A model generated the notes under the pieces. That model did not search any database and had not been told where the DNA came from. It saw only the letters and a program-made list of their open reading frames with translations. The position numbers were made by a program, and so were the translations under genes. A stretch of DNA of 64,000 bases from Arthrobacter gallicola (GTDB lineage Bacteria > Actinomycetota > Actinomycetes > Actinomycetales > Micrococcaceae): contig NZ_JACSQD010000008.1 in the NCBI RefSeq assembly GCF_014836775.1, forward strand, positions 124,001 to 188,000. Reading direction: 5' to 3'. This document shows positions 1 through 7,790 of the stretch, piece by piece; the stretch's first letter is position 1, and each line of letters opens with the position of its first letter.

Positions 1-189
1 GGAGAAGCTCCCGGGGTTCGTCAGCCCGTTATCAATAAGCACGCGCCAGGTTCTGGCGGCGATGTCCTGCTGGATGCGCTTGCCGAACAGCAGACTCGCC
101 AGGAACCAGCGGTACAGCTGATCGGGATCTCCACTGCCAAGGTCGATGCCAAGATCCCCGGGGGACAATTTGGGTTCGTTTGCCGCCAT
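1..189 (-). CDS. Probable HhH/endonuclease III-like protein, N-terminal part (runs off window)
   Basis: The reverse strand is open from an ATG at 189 to the window edge, giving 63 residues without a stop, starting MAANEPKLSPGDLGIDLGSG. The segment LYRWFLASLLFGKRIQQDIA followed by a helix ending in an Asn-Gly turn resembles the N-terminus of actinobacterial proteins annotated as DNA methylase or helix-hairpin-helix endonuclease III-like. That resemblance is from memory, not from a search. Most of the gene lies outside the window, so no catalytic residue can be checked. No strong ribosome binding site precedes the ATG. Codon use is typical of neighbouring genes. Confidence 0.5.
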   Translation of the reverse strand, partial: MAANEPKLSPGDLGIDLGSGDPDQLYRWFLASLLFGKRIQQDIAARTWRVLIDNGLTNPGSFS

Positions 190-249
190 ACAAGCCAACG
201 TACGCCCGCCGAAAGCGCTTCGGAAGGTACCCAGGCCTGCAGAAGAAAA

Positions 250-277
250 CTGCCGGCAGAGAGGAAACTGCCGGCAG
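250..277. repeat. Two copies of the palindrome CTGCCGGCAG
   Basis: The 10-bp palindrome CTGCCGGCAG occurs at 250-259 and again at 268-277, each preceded by GAAA or AAAA, with an 18-bp period. It lies upstream of the HhH-like gene start (189) and downstream of the first csp gene. It could be a regulator site or just hairpin-forming sequence; nothing decides between these. Confidence 0.4.
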
Positions 278-340
278 GGGGCGCAGGCTCACCAGCCATC
301 GGACCGGACAGCCGTACACGCACAGACAACTGGTTAAACC

Positions 341-374
341 ACAGGTGCAGGACGGTAAGCCGTCCTGCACCTGT
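341..374 (-). terminator. Hairpin terminator of the first csp gene
   Basis: Perfect 15-bp inverted repeat (341-355 with 360-374) around the loop TAAG, 37 bases past the csp stop codon in the direction of transcription. Only a short T-rich stretch follows. The core GCAGGACGG / CCGTCCTGC is shared with the hairpin after the second csp gene, which suggests the terminator was duplicated with its gene. Confidence 0.7.
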
Positions 375-410
375 GTCCAGCTGGCCCGTGAATGGGGCCG
401 GAAGCCTTGG

Positions 411-614
411 TTAGACAGGCTGGATGTTTACCGCCTGGGGGCCCTTGGGTCCCTGTTCGGTATCGAAGCTAACCTTCTGGTTCTCTTCGAGGGAGCGGTA
501 GCCGCTCGCGTTGATAGCGGAGTAGTGGGCGAAAACATCGGCGCTGCCGTCGTCGGGCTCGATGAAGCCAAAGCCCTTTTCAGCGTTAAACCATTTCACG
601 GTGCCAGTTGCCAT
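411..614 (-). CDS. csp: Cold-shock domain protein (copy 1)
   Basis: A 67-residue single cold-shock domain protein, the normal length of the CspA family. Such proteins bind single-stranded RNA/DNA and act as RNA chaperones or antiterminators in the cytoplasm. RNP1 (KGFGFI, residues 13-18) and RNP2 (VFAHY, 27-31) are intact. A second copy at 2777-2980 differs at only six positions. The ATG at 614 follows an AAGGA site nine bases upstream. The gene has its own sigma70-like promoter, a roughly 145-nt structured leader and a hairpin terminator, so it is monocistronic. The cold-shock or growth-phase role is family knowledge; the sequence cannot say which condition induces it. Confidence 0.95.
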   Translation of the reverse strand: MATGTVKWFNAEKGFGFIEPDDGSADVFAHYSAINASGYRSLEENQKVSFDTEQGPKGPQAVNIQPV

Positions 615-795
615 TTTTAATCATCCTTCTGAGGCGAAACAACCCCGACCGTCGGGGAGCTTCCAGTTGCTGTGCCGTTTACGGCCTTCTACAAAAAAAG
701 CGGCGTTGCCCTGGATCTGGGTTTCGGCCGCTTGGATACAAAATGCTCAACACAACAACTGCGGCTAGTATACACAGCGGCCGGGGAAGCGTCAC
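615..795 (-). promoter_or_regulatory. Promoter and structured 5' leader of csp copy 1
   Basis: Reading the minus strand, a -10 TATACT lies at 772-767 with a possible -35 GTGACG at 795-790 (17-bp spacer). The predicted leader of about 145 nt holds three ordered hairpins. First is AAGCGGC (733-727) pairing with GCCGCTT (704-698), followed by a run of T, which looks like an attenuator or terminator. Second is a small GCCGT/ACGGC hairpin. Third is a CCCCGA/TCGGGG hairpin (657-643) just upstream of the ribosome binding site. The same order and the same first stem recur upstream of csp copy 2. Confidence 0.65.
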
Positions 796-824
796 GGGTC
801 TTTTGACTCCCCTAGGCTGGAAAG

Positions 825-2639
825 ATGGACTCCCCGATCGAGCACTATCTGCAGCGCATCCACGCCGAGATTTCCGACCTAAAGGACGGGAAACCCTACA
901 GCTCCATCCCGGCCATGGCGAACGTTGACCCCAACCGCTTTGGCATTGTCCTCGCCACCGCTGACGGCTACGTCTACGAGGTGGGTGACACCCGGGAGGA
1001 ATTCAGCATCCAGTCAATTTCCAAACCGTTCACCTACGGACTGGCGCTGGCTGACCGCGGGATGGACGACGTCGATGCGAAGGTCGACGTCGAGCCCTCC
1101 GGCGATTCCTTCAATGAAATCTCCCTCGCCGAAGGAACCGGCCGGCCGGCCAACGCGATGATCAACGCGGGAGCCCTCACTGCCACCTCGCTGGTCCGCG
1201 GTTCCGGCGGCAACTCCCGTTTCAAACGGATCCTCAACACCTACTCGGCGTTCGCGGGCCGCCAGCTTTCCGTCAGCGAACGCATTTACCAGTCCGAGCT
1301 GAAGTACGGCCACCGCAACCATGCCCTGGCCTACCTGCTGCGCAGCTTCGACATCATCGAATCCGACCCGACGCCGGTGATCGAGGACTACTTCCGGCAG
1401 TGCTCCGTGATGGTGACGGCCCTGGACCTGGCCATGATGGCCGCCACGCTGGCCAACAGCGGCCGGAATCCCCTGAGCAACGAACAGGTGCTGGATATCG
1501 CCCCGGTGGAACGGGTCCTCTCCGTCATGGCGACCTGCGGCATGTATGACGACGCCGGCGCCTGGATGAGCAGTGTCGGGATGCCCGCCAAGTCCGGTGT
1601 AGGCGGGGGAACCATCGCCGTGCTGCCCGGACAGATTGGGCTGGCCGTCTACTCTCCGCCGCTGGATGCCCACGGCAGCAGCGTCCGCGGAGTCGCAGTC
1701 AGCCAGCGGCTCTCCCATGACCTCGAACTGCACTTTGTCCGCGCCGGGCGGACCGGACGTTCGGCACTCCGGGCCGCGTATGACATTGGGACCACGCCGT
1801 CGGGCATCCGCCGGAGCGAGGACGCCGCAGCGCTGCTGCGGGCCAACGCCCACCGCGCCCGTGTCCTGGAGCTCAACGGTGATCTGCTCTTTGCCGGAGC
1901 AGAAGCCATGGTGCGGGAACTTTCTTCCCTCCAGGACGACGTTGAGCTGGTGGTCCTGGATCTGCGCAGCGTGGACGAGGTCTCCGGCGTGGCGCTGCGG
2001 ATGTTCGCCGAGGCGGCACAGATGCTGACCGATTCCGGCAGGGCGCTGGCCATGGTGGATACGGTCGGTGACGTGGCGGCCGACCTCACCCGGAACGGGC
2101 ACCCGGTCCTCGCCTTTGGAACGCGGTCCGCCGCAGTGGAATGGTGCGAGGATGAGCTGCTGAGACGATACGGCGCGGACCTAATCCAGCCGGAGCGGAT
2201 TCTCCCGGCGGACTCCCCCGCCCTGGCCCCGCTGGGCCAGGAGGCCGCCGAGGACCTGGCCGGCCGGATGGAGGAACTCTCCTACGCCGACGGCGACGTC
2301 ATCCGCCGCATCGGCCAGCGGTTCAGCGGCGTGTACTTTATCAGCTCCGGATACGTGCAGACCCTGATGCCGGGGCCTGACGGGCAACGCGTGAAACTGA
2401 ACCGGCTGGGTGCCGGCATGACATTCGGCGAGATGGCGCTCGGCGACGACAAGCGCCAGGAAACCACGGTCAAGGCCGACGGCGAGGTCCAGGTATGGCG
2501 GCTTCCGGCTGAGGAGATCGCCCGGATGGAAGCCGACGAACCGAGGCTGGCCATGGCGTTCTGGCGTGCCCTGACCCAGGATGCCTACACCCGGGTGGAG
2601 CAGTATCTGCGCGAAACGGCTGTACGGGTCCAGGACTAG
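825..2639 (+). CDS. glsA: Glutaminase with C-terminal STAS and cyclic-nucleotide-binding domains
   Basis: A 604-residue protein, about twice the length of a simple glutaminase. Residues 1-310 are a serine-dependent beta-lactamase-like glutaminase that hydrolyses L-glutamine to glutamate and ammonia. The catalytic SISK motif is at 64-67 and KSGVGGG is near 255. Residues about 335-450 form a STAS-like domain (VLELNGDLLFAGAEAMVREL, LRSVDEVSGVALRMF). Residues about 470-590 form a cNMP-binding fold with the cassette-like FGEMALGDDKRQETTV near 535. The fused domains suggest activity or partner binding controlled by a nucleotide or anti-sigma-type signal, which is inference. The ATG at 825 follows GGAAAG. 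The gene lies between the two csp genes, opposite to them, and ends in a very strong hairpin. Confidence 0.93.
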   Translation: MDSPIEHYLQRIHAEISDLKDGKPYSSIPAMANVDPNRFGIVLATADGYVYEVGDTREEFSIQSISKPFTYGLALADRGMDDVDAKVDVEPSGDSFNEISLAEGTGRPANAMINAGALTATSLVRGSGGNSRFKRILNTYSAFAGRQLSVSERIYQSELKYGHRNHALAYLLRSFDIIESDPTPVIEDYFRQCSVMVTALDLAMMAATLANSGRNPLSNEQVLDIAPVERVLSVMATCGMYDDAGAWMSSVGMPAKSGVGGGTIAVLPGQIGLAVYSPPLDAHGSSVRGVAVSQRLSHDLELHFVRAGRTGRSALRAAYDIGTTPSGIRRSEDAAALLRANAHRARVLELNGDLLFAGAEAMVRELSSLQDDVELVVLDLRSVDEVSGVALRMFAEAAQMLTDSGRALAMVDTVGDVAADLTRNGHPVLAFGTRSAAVEWCEDELLRRYGADLIQPERILPADSPALAPLGQEAAEDLAGRMEELSYADGDVIRRIGQRFSGVYFISSGYVQTLMPGPDGQRVKLNRLGAGMTFGEMALGDDKRQETTVKADGEVQVWRLPAEEIARMEADEPRLAMAFWRALTQDAYTRVEQYLRETAVRVQD

Positions 2640-2640
2640 C

Positions 2641-2688
2641 TCCGGCTCCCTCTTCCTCCCCCTCATCGGGGAGGAAGAGGGAGCCGGG
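2641..2688 (+). terminator. Strong hairpin terminator after glutaminase
   Basis: A perfect 18-bp inverted repeat (2644-2661 with 2668-2685) around the six-base loop CTCATC, extendable by two or three pairs. It begins five bases after the glutaminase stop. No T-run follows directly; the next hairpin at 2700-2735 supplies one. Confidence 0.8.
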
Positions 2689-2699
2689 AGAGCTTAAAC

Positions 2700-2738
2700 A
2701 AGAAGAGCAGGACGGTTGCCCGTCCTGCTCTTCTTTTT
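2700..2738. terminator. Bidirectional hairpin between glutaminase and csp copy 2
   Basis: A perfect 16-bp stem (2700-2715 with 2720-2735) around loop TTGC, followed on the plus strand by TTT. On the minus strand it lies 39 bases past the csp copy 2 stop. It probably terminates both convergent genes. It shares the core GCAGGACGG / CCGTCCTGC with the csp copy 1 terminator. Confidence 0.8.
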
Positions 2739-2776
2739 AGATACCTGCCTTTACGGCGGTGTCTAGGCTTCTGAAA

Positions 2777-2980
2777 TTAGAGGCCCTGAATGTTCGTGGC
2801 CTGCGGACCCTTGGGGCCTTGCTCGGTGTCGAAGGAGACCTTCTGGTTCTCTTCGAGGGACTTGTAGCCGCTGGAGTTGATAGCGGAGTAGTGAGCGAAG
2901 ACGTCGGCGCTGCCGTCGTCCGGCTCAATGAAGCCGAAGCCCTTTTCGGAGTTGAACCACTTCACGGTACCTGTAGCCAT
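2777..2980 (-). CDS. csp: Cold-shock domain protein (copy 2)
   Basis: A 67-residue single cold-shock domain protein with RNP1 KGFGFI (13-18) and RNP2 VFAHY (27-31). It is 61/67 identical to copy 1 at 411-614; the changes are conservative (A11S, A36S, R40K) or at the C-terminus. It has the same orientation, a leader with matching hairpins and a terminator with a shared core, so the whole transcription unit was duplicated. The divergence is enough that both copies are probably kept for use. Role as in copy 1: RNA chaperone by family membership. Confidence 0.95.
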   Translation of the reverse strand: MATGTVKWFNSEKGFGFIEPDDGSADVFAHYSAINSSGYKSLEENQKVSFDTEQGPKGPQATNIQGL

Positions 2981-3161
2981 TTTTAATACTTCTTTCTGCT
3001 CGAAACCGTTCCCGACTTTCGGGGGGTTTCAGTCGCGGTGTCCGTTTTTACCGCTTCTACAGAAAAAGCGGCTAGCCCGTCTGGGTTTCGCCGCTTGAAA
3101 TACAAAACGCGCAACACAACAACTGAAAAAGACTATACACGACTCCCGCCGGGTGTGCTAA
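2981..3161 (-). promoter_or_regulatory. Promoter and structured 5' leader of csp copy 2
   Basis: On the minus strand a -10 TATAGT is at 3137-3132 with a weak TTAGCA -35 (3161-3156, 18-bp spacer). The leader repeats the copy 1 architecture. The segment near the predicted start, GTTGTTGTGTTG, is identical. AAGCGGC (3096-3090) pairs with GCCGCTT (3072-3066) followed by a T-rich run. The last hairpin CCCGA/TCGGG (3023-3011) sits before the ribosome site. Stems are kept while loops and spacers differ from copy 1, which points to selection on RNA structure. Confidence 0.65.
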
Positions 3162-3210
3162 TCCCGGTTTCCCTACCCGCCCTGCCCGCGTCCATGTGGG
3201 CGTCCCGGTG

Positions 3211-3756
3211 CTACTCCGGCTGCAGCAGTTCAGCCGGGATCTTCGCCCGGTCACGGACCCGTCGCAGGAGGACCCTGTCGATCGGAAGCCCCCGGCGGAG
3301 CACACTGACATCCCCGGTTGGTTCCAGGATGACGAGAGCGACTTCGGAGAAGTTCCTGATCCCGGCCTGCCGGAGCTTGAAGTACAGCTCGTCTTCCTGG
3401 ATCCGTGCCTGCCGCAGTCCGCGGGCCAGGATCTGGTCCCCGGCCATCAGCAGGATCGGCCGGCTGCTTAGATACGATCCGCGCTTGGTCCGCCGCAGGT
3501 AGGCCTCCAGCCGCAGCATTCCGAACATGGTTGCCAGCCCGATGATGCCTGCCGTCAGCGTGGGCGTGTACCCGAGCACCACCCGCCCCAGGACCGCTCC
3601 CAGGGCAATGACTATCGCCTTGTCCATTGTCGACCAGCTGGCCAGCGCACGCTGCCCGAAGCCCCGGACCAACAGGAAAAAGGCGAGATAGATACCCAAG
3701 GCCGACAGAACGACCCAGAGCGCTTCAAGAGGCGAAATTCCAAGGCTGTGCCACAC
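3211..3756 (-). CDS. DUF421 (YetF-type) membrane protein
   Basis: A 181-residue protein. The first 85 or so residues contain three hydrophobic helices (LEALWVVLSALGIYLAFFLL, a second around AIVIALGAVLGRVVLG, a third around LTAGIIGLATMFGML). The soluble C-terminal half has the typical pattern of YetF proteins: PILLMAGDQILARGLRQARI, ELYFKLRQAGI, then a strand-rich segment ending LRRGLPI. The family is membrane-bound and its biochemical role is unknown. It appears to be a single-gene unit between csp copy 2 and the thioesterase, reading the same way as both. Confidence 0.85.
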   Translation of the reverse strand: MWHSLGISPLEALWVVLSALGIYLAFFLLVRGFGQRALASWSTMDKAIVIALGAVLGRVVLGYTPTLTAGIIGLATMFGMLRLEAYLRRTKRGSYLSSRPILLMAGDQILARGLRQARIQEDELYFKLRQAGIRNFSEVALVILEPTGDVSVLRRGLPIDRVLLRRVRDRAKIPAELLQPE

Positions 3757-3862
3757 GGCGGATCTCCTATCGGGTGCACCTGTCCCCCGTCAGCTCAGGT
3801 TAGCCCCATGCCCCGGCCCGGGGCACCGCCTTTCCTTCCGGGATCCCCGCCCGGTTGCCCGC

Positions 3863-4333
3863 TTAAGCGAAAACCGAGTCCCCGGCCCAGGGACGGACCA
3901 GCTCGCGCTGTTCCTCGCTGACCCGCAGCAGGCGTCCGGAGACACCGTCCACGAAGGCCAGCGTTGTTTCCGCCTTGACACACGGCACACCCGTTACGGG
4001 ATCGGACACCAGGTAGGAGATACCCAGGCTCGCACCCTTAATGGAGCTGATCCAGATGTCCACATCGGCAGGGATGTTGCGGTACTCCAGCGGGGCCAGG
4101 TACTTCACCCGGTGCTCAGAAACGAGGGACTGCGCGTTGGCCGGGACAGCGTTGAACAGTGCGATCGGCGGCTCTGCGCCCGGCGCACCGGTCCCGCCGG
4201 GCGGACCGAAGGCCAGAATGCGGGCTTCTTCCAGCATGCGCAGGACTTCCACGTTATTGATGTGCCCGTAGGCGTCCATGTCCGACCACCGCATGGGCAC
4301 GTGCACACGGATGGCCTGGGAAGAGTTCGTCAT
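3863..4333 (-). CDS. Hotdog-fold acyl-CoA thioesterase (4HBT / YbgC-FadM type)
   Basis: A 156-residue hotdog thioesterase starting MTNSSQAIRVHVPMRWSDMD. The motif SDMDAYGHINNVEVLRMLEE matches the catalytic D-x-D-x-x-G-H-x-N-N signature of 4-hydroxybenzoyl-CoA-like thioesterases. The enzyme would hydrolyse acyl-CoA thioesters in the cytoplasm; the acyl group cannot be told from sequence. The frame stays open 28 codons further upstream, but that extension is GC-rich, proline/arginine-biased and overlaps a hairpin. The ATG at 4333 is therefore preferred and fits the family length. Confidence 0.88.
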   Translation of the reverse strand: MTNSSQAIRVHVPMRWSDMDAYGHINNVEVLRMLEEARILAFGPPGGTGAPGAEPPIALFNAVPANAQSLVSEHRVKYLAPLEYRNIPADVDIWISSIKGASLGISYLVSDPVTGVPCVKAETTLAFVDGVSGRLLRVSEEQRELVRPWAGDSVFA

Positions 4334-4381
4334 GAATCTGATTTTGGCACAGGGCCCGCGGCCAGTCCGACGGCGTTGCGG

Positions 4382-4411
4382 GCCCCGCCGGGGTGGGCAC
4401 CCCGGCGGGGC
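4382..4411 (-). terminator. GC-rich hairpin downstream of the LLM oxidoreductase
   Basis: Near-perfect 14-base arms (4382-4395 and 4398-4411) in the 138-bp gap between the LLM gene stop and the thioesterase start. The tiny central gap means the real loop opens a few pairs. More GC-rich palindromic sequence follows to 4465. There is no T-run, so it could be a Rho-assisted end or merely a stable hairpin. Confidence 0.5.
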
Positions 4412-4471
4412 GGGCACCTGGGCGGGCGCCGGTTACGCCCGCCCGGGCGCCGCGGGCACCCAGGGCGCTGC

Positions 4472-5458
4472 CTACGCCTGGGCGGGCTGCATGATGTCCG
4501 CCAGGAGCGTGAAGGAACGCAGCCGCTGCTCCAGGGGAGCGTGCGTCGCGACGATCAGCTCGTCAGCCTGGGCATGCTCGCCGAACCAGTCCAGGTAGTC
4601 CCGGACCTGGGCTGTGGTTCCGACGCCGGAATAGTGGCCCATCATCTTGATGTGCTGGCCGGCGGGCGATTCGAGCACGAGGTCCGCTTCTTCGTCCGTG
4701 TACGTCCGGTCCTTGCCCAGCAGCTGCGTGACCCGGCGGCGCTGGGACTGCGCAAAGATGGCCTCAGCTTCTTCGGTGGTATCCGCAGCGAGCACGTTAA
4801 CGCCCGCGATGACGTACGGCTCTGCCAGCTGTGCCGAGGGCTGGAATTCGCGCCGGTACAGGGCGACAGCATCCTGCAGTGCCTGCGGCGCGAAGTGTGA
4901 GGCAAAGGAGTACGGCAGGCCCAGTGCGGCGGCCAGGCGCGCACCAAACAGGGAAGAACCCAGAATGTAGAGCGGCACGTTGGTCCCCTTGCCGGGGATC
5001 GCGTCGATGCCCGGAATCAGGCTGTTCCCGGTGAGGTAGCCCTGAAGCTCCTGGACATCGCGCGGGAAGCTGTCAGCGGACATCGGATCCCGCCGCAGGG
5101 CGCGCATGGTCTTCTGGTCGCTGCCCGGCGCCCGGCCCAGACCGAGGTCGATGCGTCCGGGATACAGGGATTCCAGGGTGCCGAACTGCTCCGCGATGGT
5201 CAGCGGGGCGTGGTTGGGCAGCATGATGCCGCCGGCGCCGAGCCGAATGGAGGAGGTGTTGGCCCCGATGTAGGAGATGAGCACGCTGGTGGCCGAGGAC
5301 GCGATGGTCGGCATGTTGTGGTGCTCGGCGTACCAAATCCGGCGGTAGCCCAGCTTTTCCGCGTGCTGGGCGAGGGCAAGGCTGTCCCGGAAGGATTCCG
5401 AAGCGGTCCCGCCCTCTTCAATGGAAGCGAAGTCGAGGATGGAGAGCGGATACGGCAT
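4472..5458 (-). CDS. LLM-class flavin-dependent oxidoreductase
   Basis: A 328-residue luciferase-like (alkanal monooxygenase-like) flavoprotein. Family hallmarks are [20 protein letters not shown] near residue 40, the barrel strand [20 protein letters not shown], and [20 protein letters not shown] around 100-120. It belongs with the YhbW/YvbT-type single-component members, usually FMN-linked oxidoreductases whose substrates are unknown. The ATG at 5458 gives the standard N-terminus [10 protein letters not shown]. It may be read with the SRPBCC gene upstream on the same strand, but the 163-bp gap suggests its own promoter. Confidence 0.9.
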   Translation of the reverse strand: MPYPLSILDFASIEEGGTASESFRDSLALAQHAEKLGYRRIWYAEHHNMPTIASSATSVLISYIGANTSSIRLGAGGIMLPNHAPLTIAEQFGTLESLYPGRIDLGLGRAPGSDQKTMRALRRDPMSADSFPRDVQELQGYLTGNSLIPGIDAIPGKGTNVPLYILGSSLFGARLAAALGLPYSFASHFAPQALQDAVALYRREFQPSAQLAEPYVIAGVNVLAADTTEEAEAIFAQSQRRRVTQLLGKDRTYTDEEADLVLESPAGQHIKMMGHYSGVGTTAQVRDYLDWFGEHAQADELIVATHAPLEQRLRSFTLLADIMQPAQA

Positions 5459-5621
5459 GGAATGCTGGCCTTTCGTTGTGCGGTTGATTCTGCCCGTCCC
5501 CGCGGGAGGTTGAGTCCTGCGGCCGGTCCGCTGGAACAGCGTTAGGTGTCCGAACGGGCTTAGGGTTCAACCGCGGGAGGCCCCCGCTTATTTCAACCGC
5601 AGTGTGAATCCGGGCACCAGG

Positions 5622-6104
5622 TCATTTCTGACGCCCCAGAAAGTTCGAGAGCCGGTGGAAGGACTGGCTCCAACCTGCCTCGTGGCCGTCCCGGTCCTCA
5701 GTTCCACGGAACGGGCCCTGCCGAAAGGTCATCTGCGTTCCGCCGTTGTGCGGTTCCAGGTCCACCGTAATCAGCGTGAGGTTGCTGGCTGGAGTTCCGT
5801 CAGGTTCTTCCCACTGCTGCGTCATCGAAAGATGGTCCGGCGGGTCGAGCCTCTCGAGCGTGCCGCCCCACCAGCGTTCGTCCCCCGTGATGGTGTTGAC
5901 CATGCAGGCCTTGTATTTACCGCCCTCCCGGTCATCCACACTGACCCGGTCGGCAGGAACGATATACCCCTCCGGCCCCCACCAGCCGGTGGCATGCGCC
6001 AGGTCCGTCCAGGCGTTGTAGACCGCTGCGGGTTTGGCCTGAAAGCTCCGCACCATCTCCAGATAGATTGCCCGGCCGGAACCGGATGCTGCTGGCTGTG
6101 CCAT
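5622..6104 (-). CDS. SRPBCC / AHSA1-like domain protein
   Basis: A 160-residue protein of the START-like SRPBCC superfamily, AHSA1 subgroup. It shows VRSFQAKPAAVYNAWTDLAH at the N-terminus, GWWGPEGYIVPADRVSVD, and the C-terminal GWSQSFHRLSNFL helix that closes the cavity. Members bind hydrophobic ligands or act as small-molecule-responsive proteins; no specific role is known here. The frame is open far upstream through the opposite-strand DUF72 gene, but MAQPAASGSG at 6104 is the first start that gives a normal domain length. Confidence 0.85.
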   Translation of the reverse strand: MAQPAASGSGRAIYLEMVRSFQAKPAAVYNAWTDLAHATGWWGPEGYIVPADRVSVDDREGGKYKACMVNTITGDERWWGGTLERLDPPDHLSMTQQWEEPDGTPASNLTLITVDLEPHNGGTQMTFRQGPFRGTEDRDGHEAGWSQSFHRLSNFLGRQK

Positions 6105-6215
6105 GGCGTGCCCTTCCTCGAGGAACAGCAGTGGTCCCTTTAAGTGTGCGTCCGCACGCAGCGGCAGGCACGGCGCTCCCCCGGTTTTCCCGCCCGCAGG
6201 CGTACCTTGGCTCGA

Positions 6216-6944
6216 GTGAGCAGACTTCGCATTGGAACCTCCGGCTGGTCCTATCCCCATTGGCGGGACCAGTTCTATCCGCCCGGCGTTCCGGCTGCCA
6301 ACTGGCTGGAGTACTACTCGAACCGTTTCGACACCGTGGAGTTCAACGGCAGCTTCTACCGCTGGCCACGGGAAGAGGCGTTCGCGCGGTACCGGGACCG
6401 GCTGCCTGCCGGTTTCGAGTTCTCCGTCAAGGCGCCCCGCGGTCTGACACATGCACGGAAACTGCGTGATCCGGGCGTCTGGATCGAACGGATCACCCGC
6501 TGCTGGCAGGAGCTGGGAAGCCGGGCGGGCGTGCTGCTCCTGCAGCTTCCGCCGGATCTGGGGCGCGACGACGGCAGGCTCACCGCGGTGCTTTCCGCGC
6601 TGCCCCCGGGCATCCGGGTCTCCGTCGAGTTCCGGCATGCCAGCTGGAACGTCCCGGAGGTCTTTGAGCTGCTGGCGGATCACAATGCTGCCTACTGCGT
6701 GATGAGCGGAGCGCAGCTGCCCTGCCTTCTCGAAGCCACCGCGGACTTCGTTTACGTCCGCCTACACGGTCCGGATCACAACGTCCTGTACGCCGGTTCG
6801 TATTCCGAGGCGGACCTGCGCTGGTGGGCGGACCGCATCCGGGAATGGCAGGATTCCGGACGGGATGTCTATGCGTACTTCAATAACGACGGCGGAGGCG
6901 CCGCGGTGCACAACGCGCGGCGCCTCCGGGAACTGCTGTGGTGA
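6216..6944 (+). CDS. DUF72 (YecE-like) TIM-barrel protein
   Basis: A 242-residue DUF72 protein starting at the GTG at 6216 (VSRLRIGTSGWSYPHWRDQF). The signature GTSGWSY-x-x-W, then YYSNRFDTVEFNGSFYRWP and LPPGIRVSVEFRHASW are typical, and YVRLHGPDHNVLYAGSYSEA is the conserved C-terminal block. An ATG 24 codons upstream would add an arginine-rich leader not seen in the family. The function of DUF72 is unproven. It ends 18 bp before the convergent potC stop. Confidence 0.9.
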   Translation: MSRLRIGTSGWSYPHWRDQFYPPGVPAANWLEYYSNRFDTVEFNGSFYRWPREEAFARYRDRLPAGFEFSVKAPRGLTHARKLRDPGVWIERITRCWQELGSRAGVLLLQLPPDLGRDDGRLTAVLSALPPGIRVSVEFRHASWNVPEVFELLADHNAAYCVMSGAQLPCLLEATADFVYVRLHGPDHNVLYAGSYSEADLRWWADRIREWQDSGRDVYAYFNNDGGGAAVHNARRLRELLW

Positions 6945-6962
6945 CCGCAGGGTGTCTGCGGA

Positions 6963-7760
6963 TCAGCGGGCAGCAAGCATTTTCGCCCGCCGGTGTGAGA
7001 GGACCTGGCCGCCAATGACCACCAGCAGCGCGAGGATGAACATTGCCGAGCCAATCACGTTGGCCTGTGCCGGGATCCCGCGGGTAGCTGCCACGTAGAT
7101 GAACTTCGGGAACGTGTCCACGTTGCCCGAGTTGAAGTTCGTGATGATGAAATCGTCAAAACTCATCGCGAAGGCGAGCAGTGCAGCCGCGACGATGCCG
7201 GGCAGCAGCAGCGGGAAGGTGACCCGCCAGAATGCCTGCGCCGGCGAGGCGTACAGGTCTCCGGCAGCTTCCTCGAGTTTCGGATCCAGACTGGCGACCC
7301 GGGCCTTGACCGTTACCACGACAAAGGAAATGCAGAACATCGTGTGGGCAATGATCACCGTGCCCATTCCCAGCTCGGCTCCAACGTTCAGGAACTGGGC
7401 CAGCAGGGACGCGCCCAGCACCACCTCAGGGGTGGCCAGCGGCAGGAAGATCAGCATGTTCGCCGTCGCGTTGAACCTGAAGCGGTACCGGACCAGTCCA
7501 ATGGCGATCGCCGTACCGAGGGTGGTGGCCAGGACCGTGGCGGTGAACCCGATCTGCAGGCTGTTGCCCAGAGCCTGGCAGACGTCCGGCGCCCCGCAGG
7601 GGTTTTTCCAGTTCTCCAGCGTGAAGCCGCGCCAGGTGAGGTTGGTGCGGCCGGCGTCGTTAAAGGAGAAGGCGAACACGTAGGCAATGGGAACCAGGAG
7701 GAAAAGGAAGGCCAGCCCTCCGAATACCGGCACCAGCCAGCGGCCTATTGTCTGTTTCAT
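6963..7760 (-). CDS. potC: ABC transporter permease, spermidine/putrescine type (PotC-like)
   Basis: A 265-residue inner-membrane permease with six or so hydrophobic helices and the cytoplasmic EAA loop (LEEAAGDLYASPAQAFWRVT) that contacts the ATPase. It is the last gene of the potD-potA-potB-potC order on the minus strand. Family members import polyamines or related cations from the binding protein into the cytoplasm. The context of aminotransferase and aminoaldehyde dehydrogenase genes next door supports polyamine uptake, but the substrate is inferred. It begins 30 bp after potB ends. Confidence 0.9.
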   Translation of the reverse strand: MKQTIGRWLVPVFGGLAFLFLLVPIAYVFAFSFNDAGRTNLTWRGFTLENWKNPCGAPDVCQALGNSLQIGFTATVLATTLGTAIAIGLVRYRFRFNATANMLIFLPLATPEVVLGASLLAQFLNVGAELGMGTVIIAHTMFCISFVVVTVKARVASLDPKLEEAAGDLYASPAQAFWRVTFPLLLPGIVAAALLAFAMSFDDFIITNFNSGNVDTFPKFIYVAATRGIPAQANVIGSAMFILALLVVIGGQVLSHRRAKMLAAR

Positions 7761-7790
7761 CGGCTAGCCTGTTTCGTCATCATGAATCCC

